In this document: in pieces, positions 34,773 to 46,400 of the stretch
How the letters are laid out: every line of letters starts with the position of its first letter
Numbering within the stretch: position 1 is the first letter of the stretch
Source of the DNA: Tetradesmus obliquus
Lineage: Eukaryota > Chlorophyta > Chlorophyceae > Sphaeropleales > Scenedesmaceae
Length of the DNA stretch: 64,000 nucleotides
NCBI GenBank assembly: GCA_030272155.1
Contig: CP126194.1
Location: forward strand, 3,587,501-3,651,500
Direction: 5' to 3'
The notes under the pieces: generated by a model
Database searches by the model: none
What the model saw: the letters and a program-made list of their open reading frames with translations, nothing else
Told to the model about the DNA's origin: nothing
Program-made: the position numbers and the translations under genes

Positions 34773-37700
34773 CCGCGCTGCCGCCGCCAATCGGGCTCGG
34801 CCCGCCGGCGTCTCTATTGCTGCCGCCTGCTGCTGCTGCGCCGCCGCCGGTGGTGCCAAAGCCGCCGCCAAACCCTAGGAAGCTGCTGCTGCTGCTGGCG
34901 ACGCCTCCTTGCTGCTGCCACTGCTGCTGCTGGGGTTGCGGCTGCTGCTGCTGCACTGGCGCACCAGCTGCCATGCGCACCACTACTGGCACTAGCCCTA
35001 CGAGGCACAAGCTCTCTAACAACCGCGCATCAGCCGCAACAAACGCCAGCAGCACATCCAGCGCAGCCTCTGCCAGCCGAGCCTGATCACTATCTAGCAA
35101 CTCCAGCGCCGCCAGAACGCCACCCTCCGACAAAAAGTGCTGCCGCGAGTCTGCCAGGCGCCCGAACATGGACGCGAGGCTGCTGGCGGCTTGCTGCGGC
35201 GTCATGACGGCGTCGCGTGCGGCTGGCCGCAGGCTGCGCACGAGGTCGCGCACCTTGCGCTTTGCCTCGATGAGGAAACTGCCCTCGCCTGGCAGCTCCA
35301 GCCCCACCTGCGGTTGGGGCGCAAGGTAACAGAGGTTTAAGCTGTCAGTCATTAGCAGGGCAGCTGCAGCACTAACAGATGAGGCACATTGCGCTTGGCC
35401 TCGATGAGGACGCTGCCCTCGCCTGGCAGCTCCAGGCCCACCTGCGGTTGGGGCGGAAGGTAACAGAGGTTTAAACTGTCAGTCATTGGCAGTGCAGCTG
35501 CAGCACTAGCAGATGAGGCATCTTGCGCTTGGCCTCGATGAGGAAGCTGCCCTCACCTGCCAGCTCCAGGCCCACCTGCTGTAATGAGCAACCATCACCA
35601 ACGAGTTAAAGTGAAAAGCTCGGGACACATGCATACTGGTGCAGGAATTGGATGTGCATTAGGAAGATCCTGCATGCTTCCCGCAGGCGCCAGGAAGCTC
35701 CAGGTGCCAGCTACGCATGACGTGTGCAGGCCTGGAACTCGTGCAAGCATACTGCAGAGCACACCACATCACACATGGCCAGCAGCCAACTCCCTGCATG
35801 GCCACATGCCCAACCACGCAACAGCCAGCCCACCTGCGAGTTCTGCGCAGACAGCGATTCCAGCGAGTTACTAGACGCCCCAGGCAGCAGGTAGCCCCCG
35901 CTGCTGCTGTTGCTGAACAAGCCGCCACCCTCCAGCCCACCCCTGCCCTGGCCAGAATACAGCTCCCGCCCGGCGCCAGGCCCACCAGCAGCGCCCGGGG
36001 CTAAGCTGGGGCCATCTTCTAGCCACACTAGCAAGCTCTGGCCCCCAGTAGCAGCACCAGCAGCACCAGCAGCAGATGCACTGCCCGCCGCTGCCCCGTG
36101 GTCCCCCTGAATGCGGGCTAATAAGTTGCTCAGCGGGCTCTCTATGTCGCTGCTCAGAGGGAAGACCGCCTGCTGCTGCTGCTGCTGCTGCTGTGGGGCC
36201 ATGCTTTGAGCGGCAGGCGAGAAGCGGCCGCCAGCAGCAACTGCTGCTGCTGCTGCTACGCTACCTGCTGCAACCGCTTGGCTGCCGTTGCTGCTGCCGG
36301 CAGGGCCGTACTGCAGCTGCTGCCCTGAGAATGCTAGAGGGGCAGCACGGCCTGCTGAGGGAGTCCCAGGGTCACCAGCTGAGACCCCTGCATACTCCTG
36401 CTGCTGCTGCTGTGCATACTGCTGCTGGTCCTGCACATATTGCTGCTGCTGCTGCCCAAGCATGCCGCTGCGGGGCGAGCCCGCAGGGCTGCCAGAGCCG
36501 TTTGCAACAGCAGCCAGCTCTATGCTGCCGAAGCGCTGCCGCTGCGCCTGTTGCTGCAGCGCGGCATCAGCAGATGGCAGCGGCTGTGAGAGGCCAGAGC
36601 CACCTCCTGCTACTGCTGGCGGTGCAGCAGCAGCACCCTGAGGTTGCCGCAAGCTGATGCCAGCCGCCGCTCCTGCTGCTGCTGCTGCTGCTGCTGTGCC
36701 GCCGATGCCGCCTATGCTGCTGCTTGCTGTCAGCAGCGCATCCTGCTGCAGCGCAAGCCTTGCAGGCGTGTTTGATGCCAGCGGACCTGCTGATGCATCG
36801 ATTGTGCGCACCTGCTGCTGCTGCTGCAGCCTGCTACCGCCTGCCGCACCCTGCTGCTGCTGCTGCTGCTGCTGTGAATCACTGCCTCGAGTGGACAGCT
36901 CATCTTCACTGAACTCTGCTTGCAGGATGCGGGCCACCACGCTGTTCACTGTCTCGTGCGCATCGCTGGCTTTGCTGCCTAAGCTGCGCGTGGTTTTGAA
37001 ACCCTGAGATCTGTTCCAGGTGCCGCGCAGCGTCTTGCGGTTGAACTGCACCCACTCGTGCTGCAGCAGGCTGCGCGCATCCGGGCGTGCGCTGGGGTCC
37101 TGCACACCAGCAGAGCAGGCGCGCATGTAATGTGTGCATGTAAGTCAAACAGCAATGCAACAACAGTATGATGGAGCGAATCCTACATCACTTGCTGCAC
37201 GCTGTTCAGCTTCAGACATATCACGTTGCTGACTGGCGATCAGGCAGTCACAAGGAGCGAACAGCAAACTATAGACTCAACCACGTATGCTGCTTTTCCT
37301 TCCATGGCTTCCGCTGCTGCCGCTGCTGCTAAACCCGTTGGTGTTTGCCCACCTTCTGGAAGCACTTGAGCAGGAAGTCGTCCAGCAATGGGCTCACATT
37401 CTCAGGCAGTGGCGGGTGGTGATCCTGCAAGCAGACACACAGCCGCAGGCACTCAGCACAGCAAGCACACCCAGCAGCTTTGCAGAGGCAGGAGACGCTA
37501 GCATGATGCAGAGGCAAACGCGTGTTGCAATTTGTTGCTGCTGCCAATGGTAAACCAGTCACTTGGGGAACCTCTAGCAGCCGGCATTAACCACACAAAA
37601 CGCATTGTTTCCAGCACGTCTAACAGCAGTTGTTACCGCCGCATTCTGCTGCAGCTGGTGCTGCTGCCGCCGCACACCTGCACAATCCTGAACAGCGCGC

Positions 37701-40108
37701 TCATGGGCTGCAGGTCGTAGTAGGGTGGGTAGCCCGTGAGCAGCTCGATGATGAGGCAGCCCACAGACCAGATGTCAGAGGCTGGCGTGACCTGCGTCAT
37801 CTCAATTACCTGGCGCAGCAGCAAGAGCGCGGCACAAGCAGGCAGGTCATGATCGCACCCCTCGCCCTGTTGCTGGGCTGAATTGCTGGAGATGCACCCA
37901 TCCGGAAATTATTATTCTATTGCGAGAGACAAGGCATTTACGACGGTGTTGGTGCGGTGCAGCTGCTCTGGCACTGCTGTTCCTGCTGCTGCTGCTGCTG
38001 CACAGGCCGCACCTCTGGCGCCATCCAGTAGGGCGTCCCCACCACGTTCTGGTGCAGCTCGTCGTTGTGCTGCTCCTCCAGCTCGCCCAGCTTAGCAGCA
38101 ACGCCAAAATCTGCCAGCTTCACCAGGCCCTGCAGCCAGCAGCCAGCATACAACGTCACAGGCAGTATGGTCAGTGGGCACTTGGCACTGATGTGTGATG
38201 GCTGAACGACTATATATCCAACTGCTGATGCTGCTGGTGCTTGGCAGCAGTCCTGCTGCGAGGGTGTGCAGAGTTGAGCAATTCCGCATGCATGCGATGC
38301 TGTGCACACAACTACCTGCTGCTGATTGCTGGCTGCTTCTGCTTTGCTTCTGTGACTGGCTTCTTGCTACTGCTGCTGCTGCTGGCTGGCGGCTGCTGCT
38401 GGCTGCTGCTACTTCTGCTGCTACTGCTGCTGCCGCCACCGCTGCTGCTGCCGCCACTCACGTCCTTGGTGGTGAGAATGTTTGCGCCCTTGATGTCCCT
38501 GTGCACCACGCCCTGGTCGTGCAGGTAGGCCAGGCCCTGCAGCACTTGCGCGATATAAATAGCCACCAGCGTCTCCGGGAACACGCCAAACCTGCGGCAA
38601 CACGCCAGAAAGCGACACATCATCAACCTCTGCATGTGTTACATAAGGCAATGTCTGCAGGCACACGACAAACCTGCAGAGGCAACACACACAACAGTGA
38701 CACACATAGTTTGGACGGGCTTTTACATGAGTCGCAGGCGTGCAGGTTGGTATGCATGCGCTGCTGCTGGACCAGCCGCTGTGCTGGCAGCATGCAAGAT
38801 GACGCAAAGAAGAACACACAGACACACACTGCATCTGTTGCTAGCAATCAAAACACCAAAGCACTGCAGCGCCCACCTGTTAGGCTTGATCACGGACGAC
38901 AGCGCGCCGTTCTCCATGTACTCCAGGATGATGTACAGGTGGCTGCGGCTCTTGAAGCTGCCGATGTACTGCACGATGTTCTTGTGGTTGAGGGTTTTGA
39001 GCAGGTCGATCTCGCCCATGACCCCCGCCAGGTTCTCCTGGCTGACCCCCGCCAGGCTGATCTGCTTGATGGCCACCACGTCACCTGTGGAGGTGTCGAT
39101 GCCCTTGTACACCTGCAGTTGTGCAGCAGCAGCAGCAGCAGCAGCAGCCAGATGTGGGCCGATAAACAGCAACAGCATGTTTGTTGACTGTGGCTCCCCA
39201 CCGTTTGCTCACAACAGCCGGTCTTGCTTGGTGGAGCTGAAGCAGAACAGTCGGATGCGAAGCTGCTGCTTGCCGTTGCTGCTGCCACTGCTCCTGCTGC
39301 TGCGGGCAATGCGCACTCCAGCCGCATGTGCTGCCGCAGCGGTGATCCACTGCCGCTCGAACCTATGGAAAGAGTCCGAGTCGGTCTGCTGTTGACAGCG
39401 ACTGCTGTAATCTACAAGATGATTGTGTGGCGTCATTGGCCATGTTGGCGCTCTTTCCTGCCGCCCTATCCTGATTGCTGCTAAACCACCAGTGCAATCA
39501 TGTGCCTGTTGTTCACCTCTGCTGATGCTACTACTTAAATCAGTTGATTGTATGGCACAATTACCCCTACGCAGCTGCGCATGCCAATCGTGCTGCCACC
39601 TCTGCTGCTGTAGCTGTTGCTGCAGCTCTGCTTGCTGCGTCGCTGTAGATGCCGCCATCAACCTCGTGCCCGTGTACTAGCTAACAGTACACTGTGCTTG
39701 TCTGGGGGTGTGTGGAACTGCTCATTCTGATGGTCAGGCAGTCTGTCCAATGGGTCCTGCAAGCTGCTTGGCATGGCTTGCAAGCTGCCCCACAGCAAGG
39801 CAGCGGCTACAAAGTTGATACCGCTGTGATCCAGCTGCATCATCAGCGTGCTAGCTGCCCGCCTGGCCCTCTGGCTTCCTGCAGGAAGGCACTGCTCATT
39901 TCCCTCTGCTCACCATTTTTCGCTCTGAAGCGCGCTACATCATTTACTGCATGCTGTGCCCAACCCATCGTCTGCTGCGCACCTGGCCATAGGCGCCCCT
40001 TCCCAGCTCCTCTCCTATCAGGAAGCGGCTGATGCCGGTTTGACCAGTCTGCTTGCCAGAGCTGCCGGTCTTCTGAGCAGAAGACATGCTGCTGCTTGTG
40101 CTGCTCAT
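30031..40108 (-). CDS. M3KE1: MAP3K-epsilon / Cdc7-type protein kinase with armadillo-like C-terminal region
   Basis: Sixteen exons (on -): 40108-39983, 39112-38877, 38591-38462, 38129-38013, 37809-37678, 37424-37353, 37099-35834, 35307-34595, 34266-33824, 33598-33321, 33011-32931, 32689-32541, 32306-32027, 31661-31468, 30758-30515 and 30135-30031. All phases close, giving about 1,521 residues (plant M3KE1 is about 1,370). Kinase domain: LGRGAYGQV (35-43), VAIKQ (K58), HRDIKGAN (from 151), DFG (171), GTPYWMAPE, then [29 protein letters not shown] sequence. Exon 7 (422 codons) is a Gln/Ala-rich linker. Exons 8-16 follow plant M3KE1 step by step: [70 protein letters not shown] and the C-terminal [12 protein letters not shown]. 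In plants this kinase acts at the plasma membrane in cell growth and division; fungal relatives act in septation. Several introns contain copies of exon edges. Confidence 0.93.
30690..30917 (-). repeat. Duplicated head of kinase exon 15
   Basis: The true exon head at 30758 and the ~70 bases inward (ending ACACAGCAACCTTGGAGGAC on +) are repeated with about 85% identity, the copy's head being at 30915, 157 bp upstream in gene direction. The copy keeps CCTTGTTGCAG before the exon-like bases. Confidence 0.8.
31288..31520 (-). repeat. Duplicated tail and 5' splice site of kinase exon 14
   Basis: GCCGCACCTGCCCAGCATGA followed by CCTTGAGGCTGTCCAGCATC at 31461 (true exon end) is repeated as GCCGCACCTGCCCAGCATGA, CCTTCAGGGTGTCCAGCATC at 31288, 173 bp into the following intron. 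The donor is preserved. Confidence 0.82.
31909..32060 (-). repeat. Decayed copy of the kinase exon 13 tail
   Basis: The exon 13 end (peptide [10 protein letters not shown], donor GTGCGC; 32021-32055) has a partial copy at 31911-31950 reading [10 protein letters not shown] followed by GTGAGC-like sequence (ATGTGAG). Spacing is about 111 bp. Confidence 0.65.
34255..34482 (-). repeat. Copies of the 3' splice site and head of kinase exon 9
   Basis: The exon 9 head (TGCAG|GTGCCTGGTGTTGATGG on -, at 34266) recurs as TGCAG|ATGCCTGGTGCTCATGG with its head at 34462, and in a more decayed form near 34357-34385 (TCTGTGTCTGGTGCTCGTGG). The preceding pyrimidine-poor GCACTTT is also copied. Confidence 0.72.
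35255..35582 (-). repeat. Three tandem 134-bp units carrying the head of kinase exon 8
   Basis: Units begin at 35255, 35389 and 35523 on + (TTGCGCTTTGCCTCGATGAG and variants). Each contains about 50 bp of exon 8 (peptide [18 protein letters not shown]), its 3' splice site and upstream intron; the third is cut short. Unit 1 is the functional exon; units 1 and 2 are about 93% identical. Confidence 0.9.
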
Positions 40109-41510
40109 TCTGGCTGCGCTGGCAGTCGCCTGCTGCACAGCCCGCTGCTGCTATTTTCAGCTGCCCTGGCACCTGGGTGAAGGCAGAGATTTGAGGGATC
40201 AGGCAGGGGCCTGCGGCTGCTCTGCTTGCCACTGCACTAGCTGAAAAGACAGCTGTACATGCATGTTCAGCAGGTCAGCAGCAAGTGCTCCTGTCTGCTG
40301 TTGATGGCAGGCTGGACGGTTGCGATGACTCCTCATACACTCGGTAAAGCACTCACCCTGGCCTTTTAAGGCCGCTCCAGGCGCCAAACTGGCCTCTACA
40401 TCTCCCCATCAGCAGCGACAGCTACTATGACAGCATGCAGAAAGGCTGTTGCATGTCCTATGCGCCCCTGAAGAGGTTTCAACACAAACAAAACGGTTTA
40501 AGCATAAACCAGATAGCGTAAGATCAACAAGAAACCACAAACTTATCAGGCGCATCACACTTGCATAGGCCGAGCTGCCACAGTTCAACTAAACTATGGT
40601 ATGTGAAAAGGCTAAGTTAATTGCGTTTCTGCCTGAGCGTGACTAGCGCTAGCTCTGCTTGAGGCTAACCGTGGGCTCACCAGTCAGTGTCAGTTGTCAA
40701 AACTCTCACAGTTGGTACGCTGATCAGATATGCTCGCGCCCTGCTGTTTACTTCTCACTTACGGCATACTGTTTTCTTGAGTTTACAACGCCCTCCCGTG
40801 GCTGGGGTCAACATGCTGCCCGCCAGGCACCACTGTTGTCACTGCTGACAGCTGTACAATGCCTGCTGTAGGCAATCCAGTACAGCAACTGAAACGCTTA
40901 CTCCAACCACAAAATAAACATATCGGTGTGTTGCAGGCCCTCTCAAGCCACAAGTGAAAGGCACGCACCACGTGGCTGCAGGTCCTGCAAAGCTGGGGCT
41001 CAGGCTGTACACCCGCGTAATCTTGCTGCACGGGCTGCGCAAGTGTTGTTTGGCAACGTTATGCAGCTGAGAGTGGTCCACATTAAAACAACAGCTTGAC
41101 CACCACAGACCAACCCTGCCTGTGCACACAGCGGCCAGCAATACCGGTATGCATGAGATGCCTGCAAGCAAAGACAGCCTGCTGCCAGGTTGAGCGAGCT
41201 CAACACTAAACAATCCAGAACAGTGGTGTTTTGTCAGGCAGCAAACCCCTCAGAAGCCAAGGTCTGCCTCATCATGTTTCAAGCAGTGCACAGCTGCTGG
41301 CCTGTGCATGTGCATGCCGTGTATCCCACGCACTTAGCATTGCACACGCTACTGCTCCAGCATCAGTAAACCAAACTGCAGCGGCGCATCGAACCTGCTG
41401 CACAGTGGCTGCTGCTACGCCTGCCAGCACACCGCCAGCAACAACTCCCAGCACTCGCTTTTTGTGAAACAGGTTGCTGTGACAGTGCCCTGCTCTGTCT
41501 GCCGCAAGTG
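40109..41510. other. Intergenic / promoter of the MAP3K-epsilon gene
   Basis: 1.4 kb between the kinase start and the elongin-B stop, both genes on -. The segment 40400-40900 is AT-richer and free of trinucleotide runs, as expected for a promoter. No gene or specific motif is supported. Confidence 0.4.
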
Positions 41511-42463
41511 CTACTGCTCCTCTGGCTTTGCCTCCTGCTTGGCTGCTGCATCGCCGCTGCCGTCCGCCTCCTCCTCTGCTCCGGGTGCAAGTATCTTCAC
41601 ACGCTCAAACCCACCATCTGCAACCAATGAGCAGCAACAGCGCGCCGTTACTATGCTTGACCATGCAGTGCACGGTTGATGCAGCTGGATTGACTGGCGT
41701 GATGTGCTATAACCACATGCGTGTTGCTGTTCTGCTTGACACGTCGTGCGGCGATGCCCCAGCAAAATGGCGGAGACTGCCTCCCATACGCTGCTTCTAA
41801 GCCGCAACACCCAGCAACACCTGCTCTATCACCCTGCTGCTGCTGCTGTTGTTACCCTGTCCCTGCCTGCCACCAGCACTCATAAGCCCTGCCGACAGAG
41901 CTATTGCTGCCGCTCCTGCTGCTGCTGCTGCCGCCGCTCACCCTCCTGTGCGTAGGCCAGCGCCAGCACGTCGTCATTTTCCACCTTGAGCTCAGCCAGC
42001 TTCTTTGCATCGTCCAGCGGTAGCCACTGCCCTGAGGCCTCACGCACCTCCCGCAGCAGCTGCAGCTTGTCAGGGGACTGCAGGCGGCAGGTATGTATGT
42101 GGAGTGCAGATATGTTTCTAATTTTTGGCATGTGGGCCAGGCCAGGCATGTGCAGGAATGCGGCACGCACGTGGTTGGTATTGAGCGTTGCATGCACTGC
42201 TGAGCTGGACAGAAGCGTAGGTAGCAGGCGTTCTGACGAACGAGGATGTGTTTAGTAGCAGGCGCGCCGTCAAACAAGCAGCAGCACGCACCACCACCAG
42301 GCAACTGCTTGTGACCAGAGCAAGAGCAGCAGCTGCAGCACGTTACATGCACTCTTACCTTGTCTAGCAGTGCCTGCAGCTTCTGCTTCACCTCCAGCAC
42401 TGTGTCTGTAGGCTCTACTTGCAGGAAGACGGTTGTCTTCTGCCGCTTCACCCTAATGTACAT
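41511..42463 (-). CDS. ELOB: Elongin-B (ubiquitin-like subunit)
   Basis: Three exons, 42463-42359, 42077-41942 and 41617-41511, in phase, 115 residues (family ~118). The N terminus, MYIRVKRQKTTVFLQVEP, is the plant-type elongin-B start, followed by TDTVLEVKQKLQALL. Exon 2 has LPLDDAKKLAELKVENDDV, matching the LDD.KTL.D.KVENDAVVAL pattern of plant homologues. Exon 3 gives a short acidic tail rich in Ala/Glu. Elongin-B has a ubiquitin fold and pairs with elongin-C as adaptor for cullin-RING E3 ligases; in animals it also serves the elongin transcription elongation complex. The tail after GFERVKILAPG differs from animal proteins. It is divergent from the dsRNA-binding gene. Confidence 0.85.
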
Positions 42464-43418
42464 GCTCTGCAACGCAAGAGCAGGCTCGTCAGTGCCGTAT
42501 GAGATGCACGTCCAACATGAAGGTGCAGCCACCACTGTGCCGTGGTGTGCAGGGTGCATGCTGTCACTGTGCTACTGTGCTGCTTCTGCTGTGTCTCACC
42601 ATCTGTGCTGCTGTCGCCGGCCTCAGCCGGCTGTGCACGCTGTTAAATTATGATAGCCGCACGACTGTTTTTGATACGAAACTTATCGCAGGCAGATCAA
42701 CAGTCTAGACACGTGGGATGTGTGCCAAACACAGTGAGAGTTTGGCAGCAGCAATGCCTAGGTAAGCGCGATGATCATACATATGCTGGTATAAGCAACA
42801 GGACCTGCTGGTGGTTGGGGCAATCGCCAACTTACAGGTTGAACCTTGGAGACGCCTTATGACCGCATGTAACATGCAGGCTGCTGAGCCTGGCTGCGGC
42901 TTTAGCACGGCTCTTTGTTGTAGAAGAACTGCAGTATTTGCGACCTAAGCTACTCCTGCTGGCATTGCTGGTTTGCAACTAACCTAAGAGCTGTGAGACA
43001 CGGCTCTGTGCAGCCTGCTCTGTGATCTTGCGTTTGGCCTTCAGTCGGCCGATCTTTCAAGCATGTATCGCCTGGTTTAGTTCTTTCAGTACGTGATCTT
43101 GGACTTTGCAAGCAGACAAGACTCTGGCAGACACGGCAGCACCCTGTGCAGTCGTTCTCAACAGGCCTGCTATGCCTTGGACAGTGCGTCACCTGCCAGG
43201 CTGGGCGCTGTTTTGCATGCAGACGTGCATGGTATAGAGGCAATTGTGCTTAAGGCCTAACAGAAGTGCTGCTTGTTATGTGCCGACCGCTGTCTGCAGG
43301 CAAGCATTGCAGACGCCCGCACTGGTGGGAGGTCTGTGGCAGCAGCAGCATGTGCAGCACTGGCAACAGCTGATCAACAGCAGTAGCTGCTTTAGCACTG
43401 ACAGCAAAAGTAGTGAAG
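42464..43418. promoter_or_regulatory. Divergent promoter region, elongin-B / dsRNA-binding protein
   Basis: 955 bp between two starts on opposite strands. 42650-43100 lacks the CAG runs common elsewhere. No defined motif is claimed. Confidence 0.3.
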
Positions 43419-46400
43419 ATGGTGACTGTTCTGCAGCCGCCCACAGCAGATGCTGCAGTCACCCACCCGCAGCAGCAGCTGGCATGTGCAGTGCCACAGG
43501 CCGTAACACCCACAGCAGCCACAATCGCAGCACAACCAAATGGCTCCTGCGCACCTGCTGGAGCCAGCCCAATTGCCACAGCAGCAGTTTGTGACGAAGA
43601 GGACGAGGACTTGCTGCTGCAAGGCCTTCAGTCAGACAGTGATGACGATGCAGCAGTGACTAAGATGAAATGCATCTGGCAGCAGCAGCAGGGGAAGAAC
43701 GCCTGCAAGGGCACTGGCAGGGCCAGCAGCAGCGCAGCCACCCTGCTGGATCGTGCTTCTCCAGCTGCTGCTGCTGCTGCAACAGTAGCTGAGCAGAGCA
43801 GCCCAGCAGCAGCAGCAGCAGCAGCAGCAGTGGAGTGCCAGCTGCCCTCATTAGTCACAGAGATCATCCTGCCATGCACGGCACCCCTGCAGACACCACC
43901 AGCAGCACGCACCCCAGCCACAGCAGCAGCAGCAGCAGCAGGCACACTACCACAGGCACCTGATGCTGCCACCACATCCTCAGCACCAGGGCGAGCTGCC
44001 AGCCCCGCACCTTCAACATCTAAGCAGACACATGCATCAACGGCCCCTACTGGATTTGCCAGCTCAGCTGCAGCTCGCATGATGTCCCTTGCAGCAAACT
44101 CGCTGCGCGCTGCAAGTCCTAGCAATGCAGCAGGCAAGAAGGCCCGGCTGTGGTCGAAGCACAGCAGCAGCGGCTACATCAGCAGTACTGGCCAGCCGGC
44201 AGCGCTGCGGCTGGCGACACAGAACCCTAGCACCCCGGCTGAGGCAGCAGCAGCAGTGCAGGCGGCGGTTGCGGCACAGGCAGCTTCAATGGGGTACAGT
44301 ATTGAAGATGAGGTCGCAAAGCTGGCAGCGGGAGTGCCTGCAGGTGCTGCTGCAGACAGCTTTGCAGATGTGGAGCCTGCAATGCACCCGATGACCTGGC
44401 AGCTGCTGCAGAGAGTGAACAAGGGGCTGCAGCAGGAGGGGCAGGAGGGGCAGCGCAGCGTGGTGTCATTGCTGCATGAGGTGTGCACCATGCTGGACAG
44501 TGCACCTGAATATGAGTGCACCAAACAGGAGCAGCAGCCCCAGCAGCAGCAGCAGCAGCAGCAGCGCAGCGGTGGCTTAGCTGCTGCCAGGGCTAGGGTC
44601 GCTGGATCTGGTGCTGCACGGGTTACGAGATACAGCAGGATCTCCAACAGTAGCAGCAGCAGCAGCAGCAGGCACGCTGGCAGCTTTGGTCTCGTGCCAG
44701 CAGCTTTGCAGCCACCGCCACCCCCGCGGCCACCACGCACGCCTGTGCCGCCTGCCCGGCCTCCACCACTTGCATTGACGGCAGCAGCAGCAGCAGCTAC
44801 AGCAGCAGCAGCACCAGCACCAGCACCAGCAGCAGCAGCAGGCCACAAGCCAGCAGCCAGCAACATGCCCAGCAGCAGCTCAACACCTACCAAACCAGCA
44901 ACAGCAACACCAGCAACAGCTCCAACTGCTGCAGCAGCGCCGGCCCCGCCTGCCTTACCACCCATTCCCAACACTACCAGCAGCAGCAGCAGCAGCGCTA
45001 TCACAACCCCTACTGCAGCAGCAGCAACACCTGCAATCAGCAGCTCTGCCACCTTCTCCTGCACCGTCAGCATCACCCACAACCGCCAGCTGCTGTGCGC
45101 TGCATCAGGCGCCGGCCCCAACATCAAGTCTGCAAAGCGCGCTGCATCAGCAGCAGCAGTAGAGCAGCTGCTGACAACTGTCCCTGGCCTGGTCATCCGC
45201 AAATTCATCCTGCTGCTGCACCCTGAGATCGCACAGCGCCTGGAGCAGCGCCGCAGCCAGCCACACAAGCAGCAACAGCTGTCGGAAATGACACGTCATG
45301 TAACAAATGCAGCACACCGGGGGCTCAGCGGTAACATTTCAGCGGCGCAGCAGGCAGAAAGGCTGCAGGAAGAAGCGCTGCGGCAGCAAGCTAAGAAAGA
45401 GGGCCAGCAGGCCAAGGCAGCAGCAGCAGCAGCACGCAAAGCACAGCTGGCAGCGCAGCGGCAGCAGCAGGCTGCTGCAGTGCAGCTGGATGAGTTCCCG
45501 CTAACAAAGCAGCATGTGGAGAAGCTGCAAGCTAAGCTTGCTGCTGCTGCTGCCAAGGCTGGCGGTGCTGCTGCTGCTGCAGTGAAGGTGACGCCGCTGC
45601 AGGTGCTGAATGGCTGCTGCATGGCAGCAGGGCTGGAGCTTAGCGAGTCGCTGCAGGAGCTGCCTGCTGCTGCTGCTGCTTCTGCTTCTGACAAGCAGCA
45701 GCAGCAGCAGCAGCAGCAGTCAGAGGAGCAATCACAGCTGCAGCAGCAGCAGCAGCAGGCAGGAGAAGTGCTGGAACAACCAGTGGATGCAGGGCAACAA
45801 CAGCCAGACAGTGAGGACGGAGCAGCATCTGCGCAGCAGCAGCAGCAGCAGGGAGGCAACAAGGTTGATGCAGCACAGCAGCAGCAGGGACAAGCTGCAG
45901 CACCTGCAGGTGAGGCGGCGTTGACGTGCCGGTGGGCGGTGCTGTGCTGTGCGCGGCATATGAGTGTGTCAGTAGCATGATGAAGAACCGTTGTCTGGCA
46001 AGATCTGGAAATCAAACACATTGTGAGTTGGGTTGGTGGCAAGTCCATGTTGTTAGATGCTGCTCTGTGATCTCTTGCTGCTCTGCACTTTCATGGCATG
46101 GACATCTTGGCATGGACATCTAAGCTGAATCGAACTGCCGTGGTGGGACATGCAGGGCCGAAGACGTTTGTCTTCGACTTTGTGGTGCGCACAAAAGCAA
46201 CAGCTCCAGCAAAACCATCAGCAGCAGCACCTCCACCGCCGAAGCAGCAGCAGCAGCAGCAACCGCAAGGCAGTGTACTTGCAAGCACCCGTCAGTCTGG
46301 CAGCAACAAGCAAGTGGTGCGGCAGCTGGCAGCAGCAGCGATTGTGGAGCAGCTGCTGCAGGGCCACCAGCAGGTGCGGGCTTGGGCTGCTGCACAGGAG

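Noticed and set aside
44174..45268. Long open frame on - opposite the dsRNA-binding gene (and similar ones at 58736-59446 and 46292-46684)
   Set aside because: These are antisense shadows of CAG/GCA runs (poly-Leu, poly-Cys, poly-Ala) with no independent domain; the + strand frames hold the domains.
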